Positions 1 through 7,266 of a stretch of DNA of 13,313 nt are shown one piece after another; the first letter of the stretch is position 1; each line of letters begins with the position of its first letter. This DNA comes from an uncultured Muribaculaceae bacterium. Lineage in GTDB: Bacteria > Bacteroidota > Bacteroidia > Bacteroidales > Muribaculaceae. The notes under the pieces were generated by a model. That model was not told the origin of the DNA, ran no database searches, and saw only the letters and a list, made by a program, of their open reading frames with translations. The stretch is taken from NCBI GenBank assembly GCA_910585285.1, contig CAJUDL010000069.1, positions 1 through 13,313 on the forward strand. The letters run 5' to 3'. The position numbers and the translations under genes were made by a program.

Positions 1-460
1 CCCAGAGAGCAGCCTCAGCTTCATCAACGTGCTTAATTGTCCACTGGATATCCTGATGACAAGCTTTCTCCCAGCTCCACCAGTTGTTATTCTCTGTGCT
101 CTTGAAGTCAAACTTCTCATTGGGAGCGAAGAATTTTCCGTCATGCTTGATAACGTATTTATCACCCTTTTTCACAAACTCGAAATTTCCGGCATCGCCT
201 TCGCTGCCATCAAGGAATGTCTCACCGCCGGCTTTCCAATAGCCGAGTGATGATTTCACCTTGCATGAGCCGTCGGGGTTATTGATGATCTCAAATACGC
301 GACCCTCGCTTTTGATAACGGCTGCCGTTCCCCAAGAGTGACCACTGTTGAGGAATGTGCCCATTTCGACATTCTTGATGCAATACTGTCCGTTTTCCAC
401 CTGCGCGAACGCGCCCAAAGAGAGTGCTGCCGCACTCATTGTGAGTAATAATTTTCTCAT
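1..460 (-). CDS. Secreted protein with a beta-trefoil-like N-terminal region (partial, runs off the left edge)
   Basis: The first 153 residues are visible, starting at the ATG whose complement is at 458-460; the rest lies beyond base 1. Residues 1-19 form a signal peptide (basic MRK, hydrophobic core, AFA before Gln20). There is no lipobox cysteine, so it is probably exported freely or attached through a C-terminal region not seen here. Residues 23-45 (NGQYCIKNVEMGTFLNSG, then HSWGT) match a pattern I know from ricin-like beta-trefoil modules of Bacteroidetes secreted proteins (Y-x-x-N, then T/G-x-F-L, then W-G-T). The stretch near 126-141 is Trp-rich. It follows the GH30 gene by 79 bases on the same strand, so it may be the last PUL gene seen here. 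The product could be a glycan-binding protein or an enzyme with its catalytic domain downstream; this cannot be decided from the fragment. Confidence 0.8.
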   Translation of the reverse strand, partial: MRKLLLTMSAAALSLGAFAQVENGQYCIKNVEMGTFLNSGHSWGTAAVIKSEGRVFEIINNPDGSCKVKSSLGYWKAGGETFLDGSEGDAGNFEFVKKGDKYVIKHDGKFFAPNEKFDFKSTENNNWWSWEKACHQDIQWTIKHVDEAEAALW

Positions 461-491
461 GTTTATAATTTTATGTTAAGTTGATATATGG

Positions 492-529
492 AAGCGCGGG
501 GACTCCGGGAAATCGGTTTCCCCGCACTT
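492..529 (-). other. GC-rich hairpin between the GH30 gene and the downstream gene
   Basis: Bases 492-502 and 519-529 form an 11-pair stem in the minus-strand RNA, containing GCGGGGA paired with TCCCCGC and one G-U wobble (495/526). It begins 10 bases after the GH30 stop codon. A competing 6-bp hairpin, GGGAAA with TTTCCC around a four-base loop (507-522), shares the inner bases, so the two exclude each other. On the minus strand no T-run follows, so it is not a textbook intrinsic terminator for the PUL. It may be a 3'-end-stabilising or partial-attenuation structure. The T-run lies on the plus-strand side (528-532), but no plus-strand gene exists to end there. Confidence 0.55.
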
Positions 530-539
530 TTTATGATTG

Positions 540-2183
540 TCAGAATGTATAAACCACTGTTGTTACGCTATAGGGTTCGAGGAAGACTTTGTCGGCCTTG
601 TTGAAGCGGTCATAGCGGAGATGCTTCTTGGAGGTAGTGGTGTAACGCTGCACGATCTGAGGAGCGCGGCCACCGAAAGATGCATTGAGAGTAACGCCGT
701 TGTTGCTGTTCATGTTGGTGTAGACAGCCACGATCTTCGAACCGTCGGGCGACATCCATGCCGAACCGAAGAAGTCTTTTGACTCATTATGGTTGAGAGC
801 CACGCGCACATATCCGGGGCGAACGAAGAGACTGTAGTTACCGAGCACCCAGAGGTTGTCTGTAGCCTCAACAGTACCGCCCACCGTAAAGTCATCGCTG
901 TATTGACCACCGGCAGCCGTAGTCTTGATAAGCTCGAAACGGTTCTTCTGATTGTAACGCTCCACAGACATTGCCGTCCAATAGCTCCAAGAAGAAACGT
1001 TTGCCACAGTCAGGTCATTATGGATAATCTTCGACATGTAGATAGCGATATCGAATTCGCTCGCTGCATCATAATTTCCACCGGCAAGTTCCGAAGGACA
1101 AGCATCAAGCATCGACCACTCTGTCTGCCAGAGTTTCAATCCCTGGGCATCAGCTGCAGCGCGAGCTTTCTGACGCACTTCACGCATGCGGTTCCAATTG
1201 TCGAATGTCCAATAGCTGTGACCGGCAACATGGTTGTCAACACTTGCCAGATCTCCAACATAATTGGCAGAACCTTTGGTGAAAAGATGTTTGATCACCT
1301 GGCGGCGCGTGTCATCACCCTGATAGAGGTCTTCCCAGGAAGCAGCCTCGGCAAGAGAAATTTTGGTCTTGGAATTTTTAGCAGCCAGAGCCTTGTCGAG
1401 TTCTTTAGCCAGCTTGGCAATCTGCGTATTGTTCCAGCCGCTACCCTCCTGACTGTCACCGTTCCAGTCAAACTGCGGCTCATTGAGAGGCGAAATGTGA
1501 GTCACGTTATATCCCTCTGCATTGAAATGCTCAGCCACATTGGCAAGATATTCCGCATAGTCATCATAGCAGTCATCCTTCAGGTTGGAACTTGAACCGG
1601 ACTGTGAGAAGCCCTTGCCATTCTTTGTCCACTGCACAAGAGGTGAATTGGCAAAGAACACGAAATTCTCGCATCCCATATTCTTTGCCTGCTCCATGAA
1701 ATAACGCTGACCCTCACAGTTATTCCAATTGTAAGTAGAACCGGAGAGATAACTCTCGGCGCGATTATTGAGAGCAATACCGGAATCATCACCTTGCTCA
1801 GCAGTGCCGGCACCAAGATTCACGCGCCAGACAGACAGACCGATACCGGCAGGCTGTCCGTTAACCTTATTCTGAGAGAATAGATAATTGGCGATCTGCT
1901 GGCGGTTTGCGCTCCAGTATTTACCGATTACGGCAGGTAGCCAGCAGTCGGACGCTCCGAAACCTTCCGAAGTCTGGAAAGTCTGGGCGGTATTGATTTC
2001 AGCAGTCTGCGGAGTGCAGGAGAAAGTTGGACGCGGAGAGGTCACCTCATCATCAGGAGAGAGCACTTCTTCCGGCTCGGGGGTATTTGCGGGCACTTTT
2101 GTGGAAACACCTTCCGGCTCGTCAAAACATGCCGTAAGACCCACAGCCATTGCGGCAATAAATATATATTTCAGTATTTTCAT
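540..2183 (-). CDS. GH30-family glycoside hydrolase, surface lipoprotein (possibly endo-beta-1,6-galactanase-like)
   Basis: The 547-residue protein has a lipoprotein signal (LTAC, Cys19) followed by FDEPE, which fits the Bacteroidetes lipoprotein export signal for display outside the outer membrane. A Pro/Glu/Asp-rich linker spans about 20-55. The catalytic (beta/alpha)8 barrel starts near GFGAS (74-78). SPLNEPQFDW (231-240) supplies the acid/base Glu235, and LWQTEW (351-356) supplies the likely nucleophile Glu355, the GH30 arrangement. Residues from about 450 form the beta-sandwich typical of GH30. The segment GIGLSVWRVNLGAGTAEQG (113-131) and the NGDSQEGS stretch after the acid/base recall the endo-beta-1,6-galactanase-type branch (GH30_5) more than glucosylceramidases or beta-1,6-glucanases; this assignment is from memory of motifs. 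It probably makes the first cut in the PUL's target glycan. It is set off from SusD by 230 repeat-rich bases. Confidence 0.88.
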   Translation of the reverse strand: MKILKYIFIAAMAVGLTACFDEPEGVSTKVPANTPEPEEVLSPDDEVTSPRPTFSCTPQTAEINTAQTFQTSEGFGASDCWLPAVIGKYWSANRQQIANYLFSQNKVNGQPAGIGLSVWRVNLGAGTAEQGDDSGIALNNRAESYLSGSTYNWNNCEGQRYFMEQAKNMGCENFVFFANSPLVQWTKNGKGFSQSGSSSNLKDDCYDDYAEYLANVAEHFNAEGYNVTHISPLNEPQFDWNGDSQEGSGWNNTQIAKLAKELDKALAAKNSKTKISLAEAASWEDLYQGDDTRRQVIKHLFTKGSANYVGDLASVDNHVAGHSYWTFDNWNRMREVRQKARAAADAQGLKLWQTEWSMLDACPSELAGGNYDAASEFDIAIYMSKIIHNDLTVANVSSWSYWTAMSVERYNQKNRFELIKTTAAGGQYSDDFTVGGTVEATDNLWVLGNYSLFVRPGYVRVALNHNESKDFFGSAWMSPDGSKIVAVYTNMNSNNGVTLNASFGGRAPQIVQRYTTTSKKHLRYDRFNKADKVFLEPYSVTTVVYTF

Positions 2184-2221
2184 TTCTATTGAAAATTTTA
2201 ATTAATGTGCAATGCTAAATT

Positions 2222-2409
2222 TAATGTTAAATGTGTAATGTGTAATGATTAATTGCTGAGCCAACAACGATAAACATCAAGCACACATTATACCACATAT
2301 CTCTGTCTGAGCATCATTTAACTTAAAAAATTATTTCTGAGCATCATTTAACATTAAGAATCTTGAGTCAATGCATAATTTAACATTACACATTAAACAT
2401 TAAACATTA
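2222..2409. repeat. Inverted repeat of 7-base units bracketing the SusD-GH30 gap
   Basis: Left arm 2222-2247 is four units starting at 2222, 2229, 2236 and 2243, each TAATG or AAATG plus two bases. Right arm 2384-2409 is four CATTA units starting at 2384, 2391, 2398 and 2405. The right arm's reverse complement matches the left arm at 24 of 26 positions. The arms are 136 bases apart, and the right arm ends 4 bases before the SusD stop. The minus-strand transcript could fold them into a long stem between the SusD and GH30 coding parts. No transposase and no clear target duplication are visible. It could be a family of intergenic heptad repeats, an mRNA processing site, or a small non-autonomous element. 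I found no TAnnTTTG promoter motif in the gap. Confidence 0.75.
2306..2352. repeat. 17-base direct repeat, two copies 30 bases apart
   Basis: The sequence TCTGAGCATCATTTAAC occurs at 2306-2322 and again exactly at 2336-2352. A degenerate third copy (TGAG, GCAT, ATTTAAC) lies around 2364-2384. All lie inside the loop of the larger inverted repeat in the SusD-GH30 gap. The perfect copies start 30 bases apart, close to three helical turns, which would put a DNA-binding protein on the same face, but nothing visible names such a protein. Local slippage duplication is an equally good explanation. Confidence 0.7.
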
Positions 2410-2413
2410 TTTA

Positions 2414-4099
2414 TCACCATCCCGGGTTCTGGGTGATGCTGTAATTTGAATGTTCAATCTCGTAAACCGGGATAGGCCATATGAGATCGCGGGGAGCTTG
2501 GAAACGAATACCCTTGTCGGAAGATTCTCCCTGGTTTGCCTTCTCATACATATCGGCATTCTCGCCGGTGTTGTATTTCACGAACGATCCGTTGGGACCG
2601 AAAAGGTTCTCCATCACAGTCTTTCCGTTGGCATCCTTCCAGCGACGGATATCATAGAGACGATTCGACTCGAAAGCAAGTTCAAGACGACGTTCGAGAC
2701 GGATTGCCTGACGCAACTCATCACCTGAAGAGGTTACATCACCAAGACCGACACGATTGCGAACCTTGTTGAGATATGTGCGGGCATTGCCGTCATCATT
2801 GGTCTCATTGCAAGCCTCGGCATACATCAGCAATACATCTGCATAACGGAGGAGACGGTTGTTCAGCTGCACCTTGCGGATATTATACACCTCGGGGCGG
2901 TCTGCCACAGGCACATAGAATTTGCGGATAATACGCGCCGACTTATGGATGGAGGGATCAGCAATAAAGCAAGTGGTTGCAGTATTGCTTGCCCACCCGA
3001 AACCGCCTTCAGAAACGGGTTTACAATAATTTTTATAAGCCTCGGTACCTACATATTTGCTTTTGTTGGCGTTGTAGTAGTCGCTCATGCGGGTCTCACC
3101 GGCGATAGTGCGGTCACCAGTCTTGATGATGGTCCAGCGCAGACGCTCCGTGTCACCGGCTGCAATATAGGCATTCTCAAGATCGGAAGAGGGTTGTCCC
3201 CATGCCCAGCCATCGCCGACGTTACATTCGCGGCATCCGGAAATAACTGTCAGACAGCCACCGACATTATAGGGATCTGCCTCAAATTTAGTCTGAATTT
3301 CGAATATTGATTCAGCATTGTTATTATGTCTTACCGACCACACATCACCGAAATTATCCATGAGTTGATACTCATTTTCTTCAATCACTTTCCATAGAGT
3401 GGCTTTTGCTTCTGCGAATTTCCCCTGATAGAGCTGTGCCTTACCAAGGAAACCGAGAGCGGCTCCACGTGTGGCGCGTCCCATATCGGCAGCACCATAT
3501 TCACTCTTCTGAGGAAGGATCTCAGCTACGTCGGAAAGCTCTTTTTCAATAAATGCATAACATTCCTCAAGGGAATTACGGGTGATACCGGGAGCCGAAG
3601 CCATTGGAGTGGTAATCAACGGCACACCACCGAAGTTTTTCACGAGGTCGAAGTAATAGAACGCACGCAGGAAACGCATCTCGGCAAGACGAATGTTTTT
3701 CTGACGCTCATTCATCTCCACTCCCGGAACACGTTCGATACCCGTATTACAGCTCGCAATACCCTGATAACGCGCACCCCAGAAATTAGTCAGGATACCG
3801 TTATTGGGAGCAGTAGGATAAAAGTGGCTCACCTCTCTGTAGCCGTCTTCCTGCTGAGTGTTGCCATCCCAGGCATTATCGGTCATCATCTCTTCGAGAA
3901 GATAAACCTGGCTGACCTGCCACCAGTCGTATTTGTCAAGTTGGAAATAGCATCCCAACACGTATGAATTGACATCATCAGCTGACTGGAAATATGTCTC
4001 GATGTTCTCAGTTCCGCGCAGTTCCTCTGAAAGGAAATCATCACACGAACTGAAAGTCATTGCAGCCGCGATAGCGGCGAATATCATTGTTTTTTTCAT
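2414..4099 (-). CDS. susD: SusD/RagB-family nutrient-binding outer-membrane lipoprotein
   Basis: The protein has 561 residues, normal for SusD. The lipoprotein signal ends in FSSC (Cys19) followed by Asp-Asp, consistent with surface display. The N-terminal part (about 28-135) carries the RagB/SusD pattern: TYFQSADDVNSYVLGCY, then an aromatic-rich stretch and the helix LAEMRFLRAFYYFDLVKNFG (133-152 region), with GGVPLIT following. The C-terminal SusD domain includes ADVLLMYAEACNE and RRLELAFESNRLYDIRRW, and ends in the characteristic IWPIPVYEIEHSN then TQNPGW. SusD forms a lid over the SusC barrel and holds oligosaccharides before import. It lies 32 bases after susC on the same transcript. The symbol marks the family, not proven starch specificity; the ligand should be whatever the GH30 enzyme releases. 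Confidence 0.96.
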   Translation of the reverse strand: MKKTMIFAAIAAAMTFSSCDDFLSEELRGTENIETYFQSADDVNSYVLGCYFQLDKYDWWQVSQVYLLEEMMTDNAWDGNTQQEDGYREVSHFYPTAPNNGILTNFWGARYQGIASCNTGIERVPGVEMNERQKNIRLAEMRFLRAFYYFDLVKNFGGVPLITTPMASAPGITRNSLEECYAFIEKELSDVAEILPQKSEYGAADMGRATRGAALGFLGKAQLYQGKFAEAKATLWKVIEENEYQLMDNFGDVWSVRHNNNAESIFEIQTKFEADPYNVGGCLTVISGCRECNVGDGWAWGQPSSDLENAYIAAGDTERLRWTIIKTGDRTIAGETRMSDYYNANKSKYVGTEAYKNYCKPVSEGGFGWASNTATTCFIADPSIHKSARIIRKFYVPVADRPEVYNIRKVQLNNRLLRYADVLLMYAEACNETNDDGNARTYLNKVRNRVGLGDVTSSGDELRQAIRLERRLELAFESNRLYDIRRWKDANGKTVMENLFGPNGSFVKYNTGENADMYEKANQGESSDKGIRFQAPRDLIWPIPVYEIEHSNYSITQNPGW

Positions 4100-4131
4100 T
4101 TCTTTCTGTTTTTAAGCTTTGAGTCCTTTGT

Positions 4132-7100
4132 TTAGAAACTGAAATCAACTCCGAAGAGGAAGGTCTTGGGTGTGGGATACTGCACTTTGTTGATACCGAC
4201 CTCAAGACATCCTCCATCGGCAAACGGAGCCTCTGGATCCATGCCAGTGTATTTGGTGATTGTGAAAAGATTCTGAGCCGACACGTAGAAACGCAGCTTA
4301 TAGTCCTTCATGAAGCTTGAAGGCAATGTATAGCCAAGAGTCAGAAGCTTGCAACGCATGTAAGAGCCATCCTCCACATAGAAGTCGGATACTGTGCCCC
4401 AGTTCTGGTTCAGGTCGTTATACGACAAGCGGGGATATTCATTCGAAGTGCCCTCGCCTCTCCATGATTTCTCATATGCACCGCGAAGCACGTTGGCACC
4501 GCCGTTGCCGGAGTAGCGGTTACGCTGCACGTTGAAGATATCGTTGCCGAACGTGCCGTAGAAATTGGCTGTAAGGTCGAAATTCTTATAGTAGAAATTC
4601 ATGTTGAGACCCAAGGTAAGATCCGGATAAGGATTACCGATATAGCGTTTGTCGGCATCAGTGAGCTTGCCGTCATTGTCGAGGTCAAGGAATTTGATAT
4701 CACCCGGCTGAGCATTGGGCTGGATAAGATTACCATGTTCGTCGGAATGAGCCAAAACTTCTCCCCAGTTCTGGAATATACCACCGGTCTTGTAACCATA
4801 GAACTGAGATATCAGCTGACCGTCCTCATTCTTTATAAGAGCACTATTGAGAATATTGCTTGCGTTCAGGATCGGGCCATCACCCGAGAAAAGGATACCC
4901 TTGTTCTGCACGCCGGAGAGCTGCAAACCGATGTCATAACGGAAATCACCCACATTGTCGCGCCAGTTGATGGCAAGTTCCCAACCACGGGCACGCATCT
5001 CTCCGATGTTCTGAGTCACGGAACCCATCCATTGCGACAAACCGAGAAGCAGCATACCCTGCTTGCCATATAGCATATCATGTGAAGTCTTCTGGAAGAG
5101 ATCGAAGGTTACATTCAGGCGCGAGTTGAAGAGCGAGAGGTCAATACCGAAATCTATATCCTCCACAGTTTCCCAACGGAGATTCGGGTTACCGGTTGTG
5201 CCAACAATAGTTGCGGGATACATTGTAGGATCAGTTCCGAGCACGTAACGTATGCCGGAATCCATTGTTGTCAGATAAGCATTGCTGGAAATATTCTGGT
5301 TACCAACTTTACCCCAACCAAGACGGATCTTGGCATTGTCGAGCCATCCGCGTGTGCTCTCCATGAATTTCTCTTCCGAAAGACGCCATGCCACCGACAC
5401 AGAGGGGAAGGTTGCATACTTATTGCCTTTCGGGAAGCGGGAAGAACCGTCGGTACGGATTGAAGCCGTGAGATAATAACGGGAATCGTAATTATACATC
5501 ACTCGGCCAAGGAATGAAGCCAACGAGTTGGCACCTTTGGAACCTGACGCCATCTGCGAACCGACACCGGCACTTACCTCATGGAGAAGAGGACTCGAAC
5601 CGGGCACATTCTGACGAGCAGCATCCGCCCACCAGTCGACATAACGCTCTGCCGAGAAACCGACCATAGCCGTGAGGTTATGCTTCTCGGCAAATGTATC
5701 CATGTAAGTCAGCGTATTGTTCCATGTCCAGTTTGTGCCGTCCTTGTAGTTACGTCCGATCTTATTGACCTTGTTTGACTCCAATGCATCGATATAGAAT
5801 GCATAGTCGTAGTAGTCATTACGCTGAAACCAGATATTTGCTCCGAACTGGGTGCGGAATGTGAGCTGTTTGATAGGATTGATCTGAATGAACGGATTCA
5901 CCAAGATAGTATAAGCGCGGGTATGATTGTCCATACGTGCTAAGGAACCGGCGGGGTTCCACACCTGGTTGTTATATGCGCGTTGATACTGACTCATGGC
6001 AACGTTGTAGCTCGACTGGCTTGTTGCGCCACTCTCATCTTCAGTTGTAGCACTACCAAGCAATACGTTAGGATCATAAAACTCAGGACGCATCACCGGA
6101 GTTGTGGGGTCCATCGCCATACATGCCTCGAAAAGATTCGGGGAGTTGTCCCAGCTTTCCATCGTAGGAGCTATATCGAGACCCGCCTTGATATACTTGT
6201 TGAAAGTGTACTCCGTGTTGAGGCGGAGGTTAAGTTTGTCCCAATAACCATAGTTGAACTGAGATTTATTGTTGAAATAACCGCCGGATACGCTGTAAAC
6301 GAATTTCTCGTTGCCGCCGCGTACATTAAGAGAGTAGCTCTGGATAAGGGCTGTCTCGTTCACAACCTCGTTCCACCAGTCAGTACCGTCGACCGCTGAA
6401 TAGTTCTTGTAAGGACTATTCCATACAATCTCGGAGTTGTCGTTAGTGTAGCGAGCCTTGATCACTTTCTCATATTCATCAGCCCAGGCAATCTTTGGCT
6501 TGGGTACATGGTCGAAACCTACTGAAGCGGAGAAGTTCACATGTGTTTTACCGGCTTTACCTTTCTTGGTGGTGACAAGAATTACACCGTTGGAAGCTCG
6601 CGTACCGTAGATAGCGGATGCAGAGGCATCTTTCAGCACTTCCATCGATTCGATATCGTTGTTGTTAAGAAAGTTGATATTATCCGAGTTCATCGGAACT
6701 CCGTCAACGACATAAAGAGGAGTAGAACCGTTGACAGATGTGATACCACGGATAATAACCTTCGGAGTGGCACCCGGACCACCGGAGGTTGCAATCTGCA
6801 CACCGCTCACCTTACCCTGCAACGCTGTCATCGCGTTACCGGTGGTGACTTCCGAAATATCCTCACCCTTCACGGTAGTGATAGAGCTGGTAAGGTCGGA
6901 ACGCTTGGCGACACCATAACCCACGACCACAAGTTCGTCCAGGCTGTTTGATGTCTCCTTCATGGCGATATTGATAACATCGCGACCATTTACAGGCACC
7001 TCCATATTCTCGAAACCTACATAAGAAACCTGGAGAACACCCTTTGCCGGAACCTTCTGCAAAGTATAGTTGCCATCAAGGTCGGCTGCTGCGGCGATAT

Positions 7101-7245
7101 TCATTCCTTTCACTTTCACGGTAGCACCGATCAGGGGCTCACCGTCGACGGCGGATGTGACCGTTCCCTTCACTGTGAGCGTCTGGGCTGAGAGGGAACT
7201 CCATCCCAAGAACACCATCAGGAAGAATAATATTCTATATTTCAT
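4132..7245 (-). CDS. susC: SusC/RagA-family TonB-dependent glycan importer
   Basis: The protein has 1037 residues, typical for the family. The signal peptide is 1-20 (cleavage SLSA then Gln21). A carboxypeptidase-regulatory-like domain spans about 24-97 (VKGTVTSAVDGEPLIGATV, DGNYTL, VSYVGF). The SusC signature DELVVVGYGVAKRSDLTSSI (103-122) follows and includes the presumed TonB-interacting region. The plug domain spans about 115-230, with LQGKVSGVQI, IIRGITSVNG, PLYVVDGVP, IESMEVLKDASASAIYGTRA and NGVILVTTKKG. The remainder is the 22-strand outer-membrane barrel ending in FLFGVDFSF, with terminal Phe. There is no N-terminal STN domain, so direct signalling to an anti-sigma factor is unlikely. 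It starts 21 bases after the binding-protein gene and is followed by susD, giving a tight operon. Confidence 0.97.
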   Translation of the reverse strand: MKYRILFFLMVFLGWSSLSAQTLTVKGTVTSAVDGEPLIGATVKVKGMNIAAAADLDGNYTLQKVPAKGVLQVSYVGFENMEVPVNGRDVINIAMKETSNSLDELVVVGYGVAKRSDLTSSITTVKGEDISEVTTGNAMTALQGKVSGVQIATSGGPGATPKVIIRGITSVNGSTPLYVVDGVPMNSDNINFLNNNDIESMEVLKDASASAIYGTRASNGVILVTTKKGKAGKTHVNFSASVGFDHVPKPKIAWADEYEKVIKARYTNDNSEIVWNSPYKNYSAVDGTDWWNEVVNETALIQSYSLNVRGGNEKFVYSVSGGYFNNKSQFNYGYWDKLNLRLNTEYTFNKYIKAGLDIAPTMESWDNSPNLFEACMAMDPTTPVMRPEFYDPNVLLGSATTEDESGATSQSSYNVAMSQYQRAYNNQVWNPAGSLARMDNHTRAYTILVNPFIQINPIKQLTFRTQFGANIWFQRNDYYDYAFYIDALESNKVNKIGRNYKDGTNWTWNNTLTYMDTFAEKHNLTAMVGFSAERYVDWWADAARQNVPGSSPLLHEVSAGVGSQMASGSKGANSLASFLGRVMYNYDSRYYLTASIRTDGSSRFPKGNKYATFPSVSVAWRLSEEKFMESTRGWLDNAKIRLGWGKVGNQNISSNAYLTTMDSGIRYVLGTDPTMYPATIVGTTGNPNLRWETVEDIDFGIDLSLFNSRLNVTFDLFQKTSHDMLYGKQGMLLLGLSQWMGSVTQNIGEMRARGWELAINWRDNVGDFRYDIGLQLSGVQNKGILFSGDGPILNASNILNSALIKNEDGQLISQFYGYKTGGIFQNWGEVLAHSDEHGNLIQPNAQPGDIKFLDLDNDGKLTDADKRYIGNPYPDLTLGLNMNFYYKNFDLTANFYGTFGNDIFNVQRNRYSGNGGANVLRGAYEKSWRGEGTSNEYPRLSYNDLNQNWGTVSDFYVEDGSYMRCKLLTLGYTLPSSFMKDYKLRFYVSAQNLFTITKYTGMDPEAPFADGGCLEVGINKVQYPTPKTFLFGVDFSF

Positions 7246-7266
7246 GATATTGGTCTTAAATTTTGG

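Noticed and set aside
789..1595. A 268-codon plus-strand frame opposite the GH30 gene.
   Set aside because: It lies within a clearly conserved enzyme gene and its translation shows no family motif.
2306..2352. A CRISPR array in the SusD-GH30 gap.
   Set aside because: Only two exact 17-base copies with 13 bases between; repeats and spacers are far too short and no cas gene is near.
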